A stretch of DNA of 64,000 bases from Cedecea lapagei (GCF_900635955.1 NZ_LR134201.1:3844001-3908000), one strand, 5' to 3'; shown: positions 44,618 to 53,317, counted from the stretch's first letter. The notes: generated by a model not told the origin, from the letters alone. A program made the numbers and translations.

Positions 44618-46369
44618 ATGATGAAAAAGTCAGCATATAACCAATTTCCTGAAGTCAGGATTGATGGATTTGCCGGCCACGCCTGGCAAGGCTGGGAGGC
44701 GATCGCCCGCAAGGTACAGGCAGCACTTTCTCAAAACGGGAAAACCGTACTGGTGATCGACTGCTATCCCGGCGTACGCCTGGATGAACTGCAAACCCGC
44801 CTCGTCAATAAGCTATGCCCGCTGCGGGCGATCAATGTCGAAGATGCTCGCCACAGCGAACAGCATCTGCACGATCTTCTTGCCAGTAATCTGACGGACG
44901 ATCGCGTATTTGGCGTCCTTTCCTGCCACCAGCTCATTGAGTTTTTCGATGCCGGGAAACTGGCGCAAATGCAGCATGAAGTAGAGGAAATTGAGGCCGG
45001 CCTGGTAGTGGTTTATGGCCCCGGAGCAGCGCTGGTGCATGAGGGGGACGTGCTGGTGTATGCCGACTTAGCGCGCTGGGAGATCCAGCAGCGTTTTCGT
45101 AGCGGTGAGCTGGGCAACTGGGGCACGGAAAATCAGCAGGAAGATATACTGCGCCGCTATAAAAGAGCCTTCTTTATTGAATGGCGCGTGTTCGACCGCC
45201 ATAAAACGCCACTGCTGAAACGCGCTGATTTCCTGTTGGATACCAATCAGAAAGAGTCTCCGACGCTGGTAACTGGAGAGGCATTGCGCCACGCGTTACA
45301 ACAAACGACACGCCAACCTTTCCGCGTCGTGCCCTTCTTCGACCCGGGAGTCTGGGGCGGACAATGGATGAAAGAAAAATTCGATCTCGACCCCTCGAAG
45401 CCAAACTACGCATGGTGTTTTGACTGTGTGCCCGAGGAAAACAGCCTGTTACTGCGTGTTGGTGACGTGCGGGTCGAGATCCCCTCTCAGGATCTGGTTC
45501 TGCTCTACCCCCGCCCGCTGCTGGGTGAAAAGGTACATGCCCGCTTTGGCGCAGAGTTCCCAATCCGCTTTGATTTTCTGGATACCGTCGGCGGCCAGAA
45601 TCTCAGTTTCCAGGTGCATCCGCTAACGGAGTACATCCAGCAGCATTTCGGCATGCACTACACCCAGGACGAAAGCTACTACCTGCTGGAGGCCGAGCCG
45701 GGCGCGGAAGTCTATCTGGGTACCAAAACAGGCATCAGCCCGCAGGAGATGCTGAACGATCTTGCCGCAGCACAGCGCGGTGAGAAGGCCTTCGATGACG
45801 AGAAATTCGTTAACCGTTTCCCGGCGCATAAACACGATCATTTCCTGATCCCGGCGGGGACCGTGCACTGCGCTGGCTCAGGCGCCATGGTGCTGGAAAT
45901 CAGCGCTACGCCTTACATCTTCACCTTCAAGCTGTGGGACTGGGGCCGCCTGGGGCTGGATGGCCTGCCGCGCCCGGTGCACCTTGAGCACGGTCAGCAC
46001 GTGATTGACTGGCAGCGCGATACCGAATGGGCGACAGAGCACCTGATCAACCAATTCGAACCCGTCGCCGAGGGCGATGGCTGGCGCGAAGAGCGTACCG
46101 GTTTGCACGAGCGCGAATTTATAGAAACCCGCCGTCACTGGTTCAGCAAGCCCGTCCTTCACGATACTCAGGGAGGCGTTAACGTATTGAATCTGGTGGA
46201 AGGCAGCGAGGCGCTGGTGGACAGCCCCAATAATGCCTTCGAACCCTTCGTCGTGCACTACGCCGAAACCTTCATCGTTCCGGCCGCCGTGGGCGAATAC
46301 AGAATCTCACCTTATGGCGAGGGCGTCGGACAGCAGCTCGCCACGATGAAAGCCTGGGTCAGGGGATAA
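44618..46369 (+). CDS. Type I mannose-6-phosphate isomerase-like protein with large N-terminal domain
   Basis: 583 residues, much longer than ManA (about 390). Residues 330-583 form a type I PMI cupin: metal ligands Q332 and H334 (FQVHPLTEY), E352 (DESYYLLE) and H417 (GTVHCAG), and DWGRLGLDG near 441-449. Residues 1-230 are a separate domain that looks like a uridine/nucleoside kinase fold (GDVLVYADLARWEIQQRFR, RAFFIEWRVFDRHK, ADFLLDTN) but has no Walker A loop, so kinase activity is unlikely. First gene of the PTS operon. Two adjacent ATGs (44618, 44621); spacing from GGGAG favours the second. Substrate probably a 6-phosphosugar from the PTS. Confidence 0.85.
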   Translation: MMKKSAYNQFPEVRIDGFAGHAWQGWEAIARKVQAALSQNGKTVLVIDCYPGVRLDELQTRLVNKLCPLRAINVEDARHSEQHLHDLLASNLTDDRVFGVLSCHQLIEFFDAGKLAQMQHEVEEIEAGLVVVYGPGAALVHEGDVLVYADLARWEIQQRFRSGELGNWGTENQQEDILRRYKRAFFIEWRVFDRHKTPLLKRADFLLDTNQKESPTLVTGEALRHALQQTTRQPFRVVPFFDPGVWGGQWMKEKFDLDPSKPNYAWCFDCVPEENSLLLRVGDVRVEIPSQDLVLLYPRPLLGEKVHARFGAEFPIRFDFLDTVGGQNLSFQVHPLTEYIQQHFGMHYTQDESYYLLEAEPGAEVYLGTKTGISPQEMLNDLAAAQRGEKAFDDEKFVNRFPAHKHDHFLIPAGTVHCAGSGAMVLEISATPYIFTFKLWDWGRLGLDGLPRPVHLEHGQHVIDWQRDTEWATEHLINQFEPVAEGDGWREERTGLHEREFIETRRHWFSKPVLHDTQGGVNVLNLVEGSEALVDSPNNAFEPFVVHYAETFIVPAAVGEYRISPYGEGVGQQLATMKAWVRG

Positions 46370-46372
46370 ATC

Positions 46373-46801
46373 ATGATTAACGTTATTTTAGCCACTCACG
46401 GCCCTCTCGCCGAAGCCATGATCGCCAGCGCCCGTATGGTTTATGGCGAGCTGGAGCACGTTTTTCCCGTCGTTCTTAGCGAAACAAAGGGCATTGAAAG
46501 CTTCCGCGACGAGTTCGCCTCGGTCCTGCGCAAAGCCGGCCAGAATGCCGATGGCATACTTGTGCTGTGTGATTTACAAAGCGGTACGCCGTGGAATGTT
46601 GCCTGCCACCACGCGTTCTCTCCCTCAACGACGCCGCCGATGGCGGTACTGGGCGGCGTTAATTTTCCGATGCTGTTACTCAGCGACGAGATCGTCACGC
46701 TAACCGATGTAGAACAAGCGGCGGCCGCTCTGCTTGAGCAAACCAAAGAGACGATCGTTCAGGCGCGCCTGACAGAAACTCAACAATCCGATGATTTTTA
46801 G
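46373..46801 (+). CDS. PTS mannose-family EIIA component
   Basis: 142 residues. The phosphorylated histidine is H9 in ILATHGPLAEAM, and LCDLQSGTPWNVA is the family's conserved central segment. It takes phosphate from HPr and passes it to EIIB. Three bases after the isomerase gene and 8 before EIIB. Unlike ManX of E. coli, EIIA and EIIB are separate proteins here. Confidence 0.92.
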   Translation: MINVILATHGPLAEAMIASARMVYGELEHVFPVVLSETKGIESFRDEFASVLRKAGQNADGILVLCDLQSGTPWNVACHHAFSPSTTPPMAVLGGVNFPMLLLSDEIVTLTDVEQAAAALLEQTKETIVQARLTETQQSDDF

Positions 46802-46809
46802 GGGGCAAG

Positions 46810-47304
46810 ATGAGTATTTCATTTGTACGTATTGACGACCGGGTGATCCACGGCCAGCTGATCACCCGCTGGGCAAAAGAGCTGCCGTGCGACGGTATTG
46901 TGGCCATTGATGATGCTGTCGCCGCCGACCCGCTTCTGTCCTCGGTAATGAAAGGCGCGGTGCAGGACACCAAAGTCTGGCTGTTCGATACCGCCACCGC
47001 CATTGAGAAGCTGCCGAAAATCATCGCCAGCGAGAAGCGTTATTTCGTGATTGGCAAGTCACCGGTCACGCTTCAGCACATCGAGCAGGCGGGCATCAGC
47101 CTGCAAAATGCTAACCGCAAAATCAACGTTGGGCCAATGAGCGCCCGCGCCAACACCACCACCATAGGGCCAAACCAGGCGGTCAGCGGAGAAGAAGCTT
47201 CGGCTTTCGACTATCTGGCAGAGCGTGGGCATCAGATTGAATTTCGCCTGGTGCCGGACGCAAGCTGCTTTAGCTGGCAGGACGCCCGACAAAAAATAAA
47301 ATAA
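46810..47304 (+). CDS. PTS mannose-family EIIB component
   Basis: 164 residues. The active histidine is H14 in VRIDDRVIHGQLITRW, typical of the mannose/sorbose superfamily, whose EIIB uses histidine rather than cysteine. It phosphorylates the sugar as it is carried in by EIIC-EIID. It is preceded by GGGGGCAAG and followed after 10 bases by EIIC. Confidence 0.93.
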   Translation: MSISFVRIDDRVIHGQLITRWAKELPCDGIVAIDDAVAADPLLSSVMKGAVQDTKVWLFDTATAIEKLPKIIASEKRYFVIGKSPVTLQHIEQAGISLQNANRKINVGPMSARANTTTIGPNQAVSGEEASAFDYLAERGHQIEFRLVPDASCFSWQDARQKIK

Positions 47305-47314
47305 GGAGTGCATT

Positions 47315-48109
47315 ATGGCTTTTGAAGCTGCATTAATCGGCATTCTCTGTTACCTCGGTGCGCTCAGCAGCCCCTGGCTGCTTGGGCTCACCGGCGGCTG
47401 GTATCTGATTACCCGCCCGCTGGTTTCAGGGATGCTGGTGGGGTTTATCCTCGGCGATGTACAAACCGGGATTATCATCGGCGTCGCCGTTCAGGCGGTC
47501 TACATTGCGATGGTAACCCCCGGAGGATCGATGCCGGCGGATCTTAACTTTGTCGCCTTCCCGGCCATTGCGTTGGGGATCTTATCGAATAAAGGCCCGG
47601 AAGTGGCCGTCGCGCTTGCCGCAACCATCGGCATTGCGGGGACGGTTCTGTTTAACACTATGCTGGTGCTGAACTCATGGTGGAACCACCGAGCGGACAT
47701 TGCGCTGGAGAAAGGGGACGAGCGCGGTGTTTACCTCAATAGCGCCATCTGGCCGCAGGCCACCAACTTCCTGATGCGTTTCGTACCAACCTTCATCGCC
47801 GTCTATTTTGGCGCCCAGTACATCAACGGCTTTATGGATAGTTTGCCGCACGTTGTGCTGTCGACGATGAACGTGCTCGGCGGCATTTTGCCTGCGGTAG
47901 GCATCGCCATTCTGCTTAAGCAGATCATCAAAAACTACAGCATGCTGATCTACTTCCTGGTGGGCTTTATCTGCATCGTTTTCCTGAAGCTGAATATGGT
48001 AGCGCTGGTGATCGTTGGCGCCCTTTTGGCCCTGATCCATTACAACTACAAGCCGGATCCACAGCCAGCAACTGCGGTGAAACCGGCCGATGACGAGGAT
48101 GAATTCTGA
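47315..48109 (+). CDS. PTS mannose-family EIIC permease
   Basis: 264 residues of mostly membrane-spanning sequence. The EIIC signature GIIIGVAVQAVYIAMVTPGGSMPADLNFVAFPAIA lies at about residues 52-86. It forms the sugar-transport channel with EIID. AAGGAG precedes the ATG. The stop shares one base with the EIID start (TGATG). Confidence 0.92.
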   Translation: MAFEAALIGILCYLGALSSPWLLGLTGGWYLITRPLVSGMLVGFILGDVQTGIIIGVAVQAVYIAMVTPGGSMPADLNFVAFPAIALGILSNKGPEVAVALAATIGIAGTVLFNTMLVLNSWWNHRADIALEKGDERGVYLNSAIWPQATNFLMRFVPTFIAVYFGAQYINGFMDSLPHVVLSTMNVLGGILPAVGIAILLKQIIKNYSMLIYFLVGFICIVFLKLNMVALVIVGALLALIHYNYKPDPQPATAVKPADDEDEF

Positions 48110-48927
48110 TGGAAGATCGCAAACTCACCCGCCAGGATCTGCGCCGCTGCTGGCGCAGCTGGATGATGTACAACCTGTCTTCAATGAGCTTCGAACGCCT
48201 GGAATCCTTCGGCTTTTGCCTGAGTATGCTACCCGTGGCGAAGAAGCTTTATCCTGATCTTCAGGAGCGCAAGGAAATGCTCAAACGGCATGCGTCGTTT
48301 TACAACACCGAACCGCAGCTGGGCGCTATCGTTAACGGCATGGTGCTGGGTCTGGAGGAGAAACGCGCCAACGGCGAGCCGATCGACGGTGAAACCATCA
48401 ACACCCTGAAGGTGGGGCTGATGGGGCCGGTCGCCGGGATTGGCGACTCCATGATCCCCGGTATGTTGATTCCTATCCTGCTAAGCATCGGCATGGCGCT
48501 GGCGGCAGGGGGCAATATTCTTGGGCCACTCTTCTACTGCGTTGCGTGGCTCGCCATCATTCTCCCCGGCTCGTGGTTCCTGTTCCTCAAAGGCTACCGC
48601 ATGGGCTCAACGTCGGTTGAGATGCTGGTCAGCAGCAAATCAAACCGTCTACGCGAGGCGCTTTCTCTGCTCGGCGTCTTTGTGATGGGCGGCGTGGCCG
48701 CAAGCTATGTCAAATTGGGCACCGGCCTGGAGTTCATTACCAAAGACGGCGTGAATATCCACCTGCAGCAAATGCTGGACGGTATTTTCCCGCAGCTTTT
48801 ACCGCTGATAGTGGTGCTGGGGACCTGGTATTTAATGGCAAAACGCGGCCTGTCGCCGGTTAAGGCGATGCTGATGCTGCTGGTTCTCGCGGCTCTTGGG
48901 GTGGCAGTGGGATTATTTGCAGCTTAA
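48109..48927 (+). CDS. PTS mannose-family EIID component
   Basis: 272 residues. Family features: KLTRQDLRRCWRSWMMYNLSSMSFERLESFGF at the N-terminus, and FYNTEPQLGAIVNGMVLGLEE and GLMGPVAGIGDSMIPGMLIPIL in the middle; hydrophobic helices at the C-terminus. It pairs with EIIC in the membrane. Last gene of the PTS operon, facing the convergent cupin operon across a hairpin. Confidence 0.93.
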   Translation: MEDRKLTRQDLRRCWRSWMMYNLSSMSFERLESFGFCLSMLPVAKKLYPDLQERKEMLKRHASFYNTEPQLGAIVNGMVLGLEEKRANGEPIDGETINTLKVGLMGPVAGIGDSMIPGMLIPILLSIGMALAAGGNILGPLFYCVAWLAIILPGSWFLFLKGYRMGSTSVEMLVSSKSNRLREALSLLGVFVMGGVAASYVKLGTGLEFITKDGVNIHLQQMLDGIFPQLLPLIVVLGTWYLMAKRGLSPVKAMLMLLVLAALGVAVGLFAA

Positions 48928-48933
48928 TGTTAA

Positions 48934-48963
48934 CCCCCTCTCTTTCGCATGGAAGAGAGGGGG
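48934..48963. terminator. Hairpin between the convergent PTS and cupin operons
   Basis: CCCCCTCTCTT (48934-48944) and AAGAGAGGGGG (48953-48963) form an 11-bp stem with an 8-base loop in the 42-base gap. U tracts are poor on both sides. Position and stability make it the likely bidirectional transcription end. Confidence 0.6.
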
Positions 48964-48969
48964 AATGTC

Positions 48970-49752
48970 TTAAGGGTGAAAGTTCACCCACTTTTCGGCA
49001 ACCATTCCCGGTCTGGAAATAAACTGAAAACGAGCAGGATCGTCCACAAACTGCTGATACAGCGGTTCATCTGTGATCCCAAACTCGTGGTATTTTCGCG
49101 GGTAGGTCGTCTGCAGGCGCCCTGGCATGTAATGTCGATTATGCTGCCAGGCAACATGCTCATTCTGCAAAATCGGGTACCACGCCAGCCCCTTATAGGC
49201 CCGCACGGCCTCGTATTCAAAGCCATATTCCCTGTCGCACCAAGCGCCAAACGTTAATGGCTCGTGCGGTGAAGCGGAAACGGTGGCATGCGCCCAACCT
49301 GGAGGGACAAGTATCTTATCTCCGGCGCCAGCTAAAACGGCAAAGCAGCGGCCCGGATCGTCGGCCACAAACTCCTGCATATAGATAATCGCCTTGCCCT
49401 GCCAGATCTCATACAGTTCCGGCGGCGACCATCCGCTGTGAGCGCTGACGCGGTGAATATGCCCCTGGCTGCGGACTGGCTCTTCACCCAAACGCCCGGA
49501 GGCATAGGTCACCACGCCAAAAAGCAGCATGCGTTTCTTCAGCTCTTCAATATCGCTTATCCGGGCAACGTCCATCGCAATCGCATACACCTGCTCCGGC
49601 CCTGTGCATTCTGGATCTCGCAGAGAAGCCCGGATTTGATCGAGCGTGCGAATTTCAGGCAAAGGACCCAGCGTTTCTTCCCCATAGCTGAACCCCATGG
49701 GCTGATGGTGAATCAGAATATCCAGGCCATATTTTTTTACGCTATCAGTCAT
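48970..49752 (-). CDS. Cupin-type phosphoglucose isomerase-family protein
   Basis: 260 residues from the ATG giving MTDSVKKYGLDILIHHQPMGF, with GGAG eight bases ahead; a 35-codon upstream extension overlaps the previous gene in another frame and is rejected. It resembles the cupin GPI family (archaeal-type phosphoglucose isomerase). The metal centre is H98, H100 (QGHIHRVS), E112 (SPPELYEIW) and H155 (PPGWAHATVS). An aldose-ketose 6-phosphate isomerase role is likely; the substrate is unknown. Starts 8 bases inside the preceding frameshifted cupin gene, in the second operon of the island. Confidence 0.82.
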   Translation of the reverse strand: MTDSVKKYGLDILIHHQPMGFSYGEETLGPLPEIRTLDQIRASLRDPECTGPEQVYAIAMDVARISDIEELKKRMLLFGVVTYASGRLGEEPVRSQGHIHRVSAHSGWSPPELYEIWQGKAIIYMQEFVADDPGRCFAVLAGAGDKILVPPGWAHATVSASPHEPLTFGAWCDREYGFEYEAVRAYKGLAWYPILQNEHVAWQHNRHYMPGRLQTTYPRKYHEFGITDEPLYQQFVDDPARFQFISRPGMVAEKWVNFHP

Positions 49753-50306
49753 GGCATTTCTCCACGCGCCAGCCAGCATCGTCGTACTTGATCCTGACGG
49801 CAAATCCGCCGGACAGAGCTTCGTAATCATGCCCGGCAATCGTCGGCCAAACCGCAAGTGCGGAAAGAGTATAGTCGCCTGTATTGATTAGCCGGTGCGC
49901 CGTGTGCCCTGGAATGAGATGCACGGATCCAGCCGTAACGAACTCGAGGCGGGCCTCACCCCGTTCGTCCTGCAGCAGCAATAGCCCGCTGCCGCGCAGG
50001 CCGAAATAGACTTCGCCCTGTTCGCGGCGAGCATGGAAATGCCCGCGAGTCATAAAAAAACTCATCACCAACTCTTCCAGGATGCAGGTGGGTCACGCCG
50101 GTAAAAAGCGCCCCTTCGCAAGTTTCAGTTTGCAGAACATCGACATCATAGACAGCCTGCCGGGGTTCACATCGCTGCCAGCTTTCTGTGTCGGAAAAAA
50201 CGCCGGCCAGGGCGGCGATATCGGTGGTTTTGCGGATGACGGGGCCATTTTTCAGCGCGCCCGTTAGCCATGCCACATGAGGTGGCACAAGTGTGGATAG
50301 CGTCAT
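49745..50306 (-). pseudogene. Second cupin phosphoglucose isomerase-like gene, frameshifted at a T7 run
   Basis: Two frames join to one 186-residue cupin if one T is dropped from a run of seven (minus strand, complement of 50054-50060). Frame one reads to HPGRVGDEFF (residue 84), then continues wrongly. Frame two continues as MTRGHFHARREQGEVYFG, giving the cupin metal motif (H89, H91, E98) and later PGHTAHRLINTG. The start is the second ATG (50306), six bases after GGAG. An internal ATG at 50065 preceded by GGAAGAG could restart translation. It may be a true frameshift, slippage/phase variation or a sequencing error. First gene of the minus-strand cupin operon. Confidence 0.78.
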
Positions 50307-50339
50307 GTTCATCTCCGGCCCGAGGAGAACAACGCTATA

Positions 50340-50367
50340 ACTTTAGCAGGTTAATCGATTAACTCAA
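50340..50367 (-). promoter_or_regulatory. Cupin operon promoter with island operator O3
   Basis: GGTTAATCGATTAACT (50349-50364) carries the same 12-base palindrome TTAATCGATTAA (50351-50362) as the PTS operon. On the minus strand it lies in the spacer between a possible -35 TTGAGT (50367-50362) and -10 TAAAGT (50345-50340), so repressor binding would block RNA polymerase. The start codon of the cupin operon is about 35 bases downstream. Confidence 0.72.
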
Positions 50368-50384
50368 AGTCAAGCTGTCGGGCC

Positions 50385-50400
50385 TGCGAACGCAGTCACA
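50385..50400. promoter_or_regulatory. CRP-type site upstream of the cupin operon
   Basis: TGCGAACGCAGTCACA; on the minus strand TGTGA-CTGCGT-TCGCA, one mismatch from the CRP palindrome. It is about 57-60 bases before the expected start of transcription of the cupin operon, close to a class I position, and so parallels the site at 44490-44505. Confidence 0.65.
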
Positions 50401-50419
50401 CACCTTTATCGCCCTCTCT

Positions 50420-51337
50420 TTATGGCGCTAACGCCAGCACCTCAGAGACCCAGGATTGAAAACCAGGCACATCAATATCCAGCGCGACATGCGCGTTAGC
50501 CGGACGCTCGAGGCGATGTTCAATATCTACCACCGTCGTTCCGCTGGTATAAGTCCCGTGCGTTTCCACCGCCACGAAACAGGGCCAGGTATGAAACAGT
50601 TCGGGTTTCACCAGCCAGGCTATGGCGGTCAAATCATGCATTCGCAGCCCGGTTTCCATGCTGCCGCTGCGGTAATGGCTGAATAACGCATGCAGCATTT
50701 TCCCGGTGCGGTTCAGCTCCGGCAGGGAGGCCAGATACTCGGGGGAAAGTATTGCCCGGTTGGTAACATCCAGCCCGCACATGACTATCTCCAGCCCGCT
50801 CTCAAAGACTCGGGAAGCGGCTTCAGGATCGATAGCCATGTTGAATTCGGCCGTTGGCGTAAAGTTGCCTCGCCCTGCAGATCCGCCCATCATGACCACA
50901 CGTTTAATGCGTGCCTTGCTCTCCGGGTACTGAGTCAGCAATAAAGCGACGTTGGTCAGCGGACCAATGGTGACCAGAGTCACCGGCTCATCGCTGTTTA
51001 TCAGGCACTCGTACATGGCCTGAAATGCGGGCACAGGCAGCGTACTGCGGGACGTTTCCGTAAAGAGATAGCCTTCCATCCCTGACTCGCCGTGCACATA
51101 CGCCGCATCCCGCAACGGGCGCAGCAGCGGTACCGAAGCGCCTCGGGCAACAGGCGTCTCCTTTTGCCAGAATTCCATCAGCTGCAGGGCATTACGGGTG
51201 GTTTTATCCACGGAGACATTACCGGCGACCGTGGTGATAAGTTTTAAATCCAGCTCGGGCGCATACAGAGCGGCAGCGATAGCTACCGCGTCATCAATAC
51301 CGGGATCGGTATCGAGAATAATCGGGGTTCTGCTCAT
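50420..51337 (-). CDS. rihC: Ribonucleoside hydrolase RihC
   Basis: 305 residues from the ATG giving [17 protein letters not shown] (E. coli 304), with GGAGAAAAGC ahead; a 15-codon extension into the ispH terminator is rejected. It hydrolyses purine and pyrimidine ribonucleosides to base and ribose. The calcium-binding DTDPGIDD motif (near residues 9-16), [16 protein letters not shown] and the C-terminal [10 protein letters not shown] are intact. In E. coli it abuts dapB. Confidence 0.96.
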   Translation of the reverse strand: MSRTPIILDTDPGIDDAVAIAAALYAPELDLKLITTVAGNVSVDKTTRNALQLMEFWQKETPVARGASVPLLRPLRDAAYVHGESGMEGYLFTETSRSTLPVPAFQAMYECLINSDEPVTLVTIGPLTNVALLLTQYPESKARIKRVVMMGGSAGRGNFTPTAEFNMAIDPEAASRVFESGLEIVMCGLDVTNRAILSPEYLASLPELNRTGKMLHALFSHYRSGSMETGLRMHDLTAIAWLVKPELFHTWPCFVAVETHGTYTSGTTVVDIEHRLERPANAHVALDIDVPGFQSWVSEVLALAP

Positions 51338-51348
51338 GCTTTTCTCCA

Positions 51349-51382
51349 TAAAAAATGCCAGCGGGCATACACCAGCTGGCAT
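51349..51382 (-). terminator. ispH operon terminator
   Basis: Minus strand: ATGCCAGC (51382-51375) and GCTGGCAT (51362-51355) with a 12-base loop, followed by a run of T (51355-51350). It lies between ispH and rihC and ends 12 bases before the rihC start, so rihC needs its own or read-through transcription. Confidence 0.82.
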
Positions 51383-51408
51383 CTTCTCATCATCGTCAAT
51401 CGATGACG

Positions 51409-52359
51409 TTAGTCGACTTCACGTATATCGACACGCAGCTCGCGAGGCACTTCAAATACGATATTCTCTTCGCGACCGGTCAGCTCCTGAGCTTCGCTAC
51501 CGCCCAGCTCACGCAGGCGAGTAATGACGTTCTGCACCAGAACGTCCGGCGCAGAGGCGCCAGCGGTGACGCCCACACAGCTCACGTCTTTGAACCATGC
51601 TTCCTGAATATCAGAGGCGTCGTCGATAAGCCAGGCCGCTTTCCCCATTCGCTGCGCCAGTTCGGCCAGGCGGTTGGAGTTGGAGGAGTTTTTAGATCCC
51701 ACAACCAGCACCACATCGGCTTCGCTGGCCAGAGCACGCACCGCTTCCTGACGATTCGTGGTGGCGTAGCAAATGTCGTCTTTACGCGGCCCAATGATTT
51801 TCGGGAAGCGCTTGCGCAGAGCGTCAATCACGTCCGAGGTATCGTCCACGGAAAGCGTGGTCTGGGTCATAAACGACAGATTACTTTCGTCTTTAACCTC
51901 AAGCGTCCAGACATCCTCCGGCGACTCCACCAGATACATTCCGCCTTTCGGGTTGCTGTACTGGCCCATGGTGCCCTCCACTTCCGGGTGGCCGGCATGG
52001 CCAATCAGAATGGACTCTTCACCACGGCGGCTGGCGCGCGCCACCTCCATATGCACCTTAGTCACCAGCGGGCAGGTGGCATCGAAGACCGTCAGCTCGC
52101 GGCTTTTGGCTTCGTTACGCACGGACTGGGAAACCCCGTGTGCGGAGAAAATCAGGATTGCGCCGTCCGGCACTTCGCTGATCTGCTCGATGAAAATGGC
52201 GCCGCGCGCACGCAGGCTGTCGACCACGTAGCGGTTATGCACAACTTCGTGGCGAACGTAGATCGGCGCGCCGTAAATCTGCAGCGCGTTTTCGACGATG
52301 CTGATAGCGCGGTCGACCCCAGCACAAAAGCCTCTGGGATTAGCCAACAGGATCTGCAT
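51409..52359 (-). CDS. ispH: 4-hydroxy-3-methylbut-2-enyl diphosphate reductase IspH (LytB)
   Basis: 316 residues, the E. coli length. Final step of the MEP pathway, giving IPP and DMAPP. The three iron-sulfur cysteines are C12 ([12 protein letters not shown]), C96 ([11 protein letters not shown]) and C197 ([11 protein letters not shown]); E126 lies in [13 protein letters not shown]. It overlaps fkpB by 20 bases. Operon ribF-ileS-lspA-fkpB-ispH. Confidence 0.98.
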   Translation of the reverse strand: MQILLANPRGFCAGVDRAISIVENALQIYGAPIYVRHEVVHNRYVVDSLRARGAIFIEQISEVPDGAILIFSAHGVSQSVRNEAKSRELTVFDATCPLVTKVHMEVARASRRGEESILIGHAGHPEVEGTMGQYSNPKGGMYLVESPEDVWTLEVKDESNLSFMTQTTLSVDDTSDVIDALRKRFPKIIGPRKDDICYATTNRQEAVRALASEADVVLVVGSKNSSNSNRLAELAQRMGKAAWLIDDASDIQEAWFKDVSCVGVTAGASAPDVLVQNVITRLRELGGSEAQELTGREENIVFEVPRELRVDIREVD

Positions 52360-52810
52360 TCAACGCCTCCAGTACCGGATCAACTTCCAGCACTTCAATA
52401 TCAAAATGGATAGTTTGCCCGGCCAGCGGATGGTTAAAGTCTACGGTGATCGAGTCACCGTTCACCTCACGCACCACGCCCGGCATTTCACTGCCATCCA
52501 TTGCGGTAAACAGCATGATCGCGCCGGGTTCCGGCTCGCCGGCATCAACAAACTCACGACGTGAGAAATACTGGATCATGTCAGGGCTTGGAATGCCAAA
52601 AGCCGCCTCGGGCGCCAGCGAGAACGCCTTTTTATCTCCGGCCTTCAGGCCAACCAGCTGGTCTTCCAGACCAGGGGACAAAGTCTCATCCCCCAGGCGG
52701 AACAGCGCAGGCTTACCGTTAGCGCGGGTTGACTCGGCGGTGGAGCCATCCTCAAGCTTCAGCGTGAAATGCACCAGCACCGCGCTGTTGGTTTGTACGG
52801 ACTCAGCCAT
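52340..52810 (-). CDS. fkpB: FKBP-type peptidyl-prolyl isomerase FkpB (SlpA)
   Basis: 156 residues (E. coli 149); the extra residues are at the C-terminus (LNADPVG). SlyD-like architecture: an FKBP domain with an inserted IF chaperone domain (about 70-125, [17 protein letters not shown]) and return strand [21 protein letters not shown]. Cytoplasmic folding helper. Between lspA (3 bases) and ispH (20-base overlap). Confidence 0.96.
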   Translation of the reverse strand: MAESVQTNSAVLVHFTLKLEDGSTAESTRANGKPALFRLGDETLSPGLEDQLVGLKAGDKKAFSLAPEAAFGIPSPDMIQYFSRREFVDAGEPEPGAIMLFTAMDGSEMPGVVREVNGDSITVDFNHPLAGQTIHFDIEVLEVDPVLEALNADPVG

Positions 52811-52813
52811 GAA

Positions 52814-53317
52814 TTACCCTTTTTGCTTTGCGGGCTTGTCGGAGGAGACAAAGAAGCCCTCCAGCACAATCAGCGCCGCGCCGATACAGATTGCGGTATC
52901 GGCCAGATTGAAGGTGGCAAAGTGCCAGTCGCCGACGTAGAAATCGATCATGTCCACGACAAAACCGTGCCACAGACGATCGAACAAATTGCCGAGGGCA
53001 CCGCCAATAATCAAAGCATAGGCGATATTATTCAGCTTCTGACGGGCGCTCGCGCGGTACATCATCCACACCAGCGCCACGCAGATACCAATGGCAATAC
53101 CCGCGAAGAACCAGCGCTGCCAGCCGCCTTTATCAGCCAGGAAGCTAAACGCTGCTCCGTAGTTGCGGGCGTAGTGTAGGTTCAGGGACGGGAACAGTGA
53201 CACCGTATCCCCCAGCATGAAATGCTGGAGGATCAGGTATTTACTGCCGAGATCCACAATCAGAACGACCACCACCAGCCACAGCCAGCGCAATCCAGTA
53301 GAGAAAATGGGTTTCAT
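52814..53317 (-). CDS. lspA: Lipoprotein signal peptidase (signal peptidase II)
   Basis: 167 residues from the ATG that shares one base with the ileS stop (TGATG); a TTG one codon earlier is rejected. A four-helix inner-membrane aspartyl protease that cleaves prolipoprotein signal peptides. The conserved [18 protein letters not shown] and FNLADTAI segments carry the two catalytic aspartates. It would process the DUF903 lipoprotein in this window. Confidence 0.97.
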   Translation of the reverse strand: MKPIFSTGLRWLWLVVVVLIVDLGSKYLILQHFMLGDTVSLFPSLNLHYARNYGAAFSFLADKGGWQRWFFAGIAIGICVALVWMMYRASARQKLNNIAYALIIGGALGNLFDRLWHGFVVDMIDFYVGDWHFATFNLADTAICIGAALIVLEGFFVSSDKPAKQKG

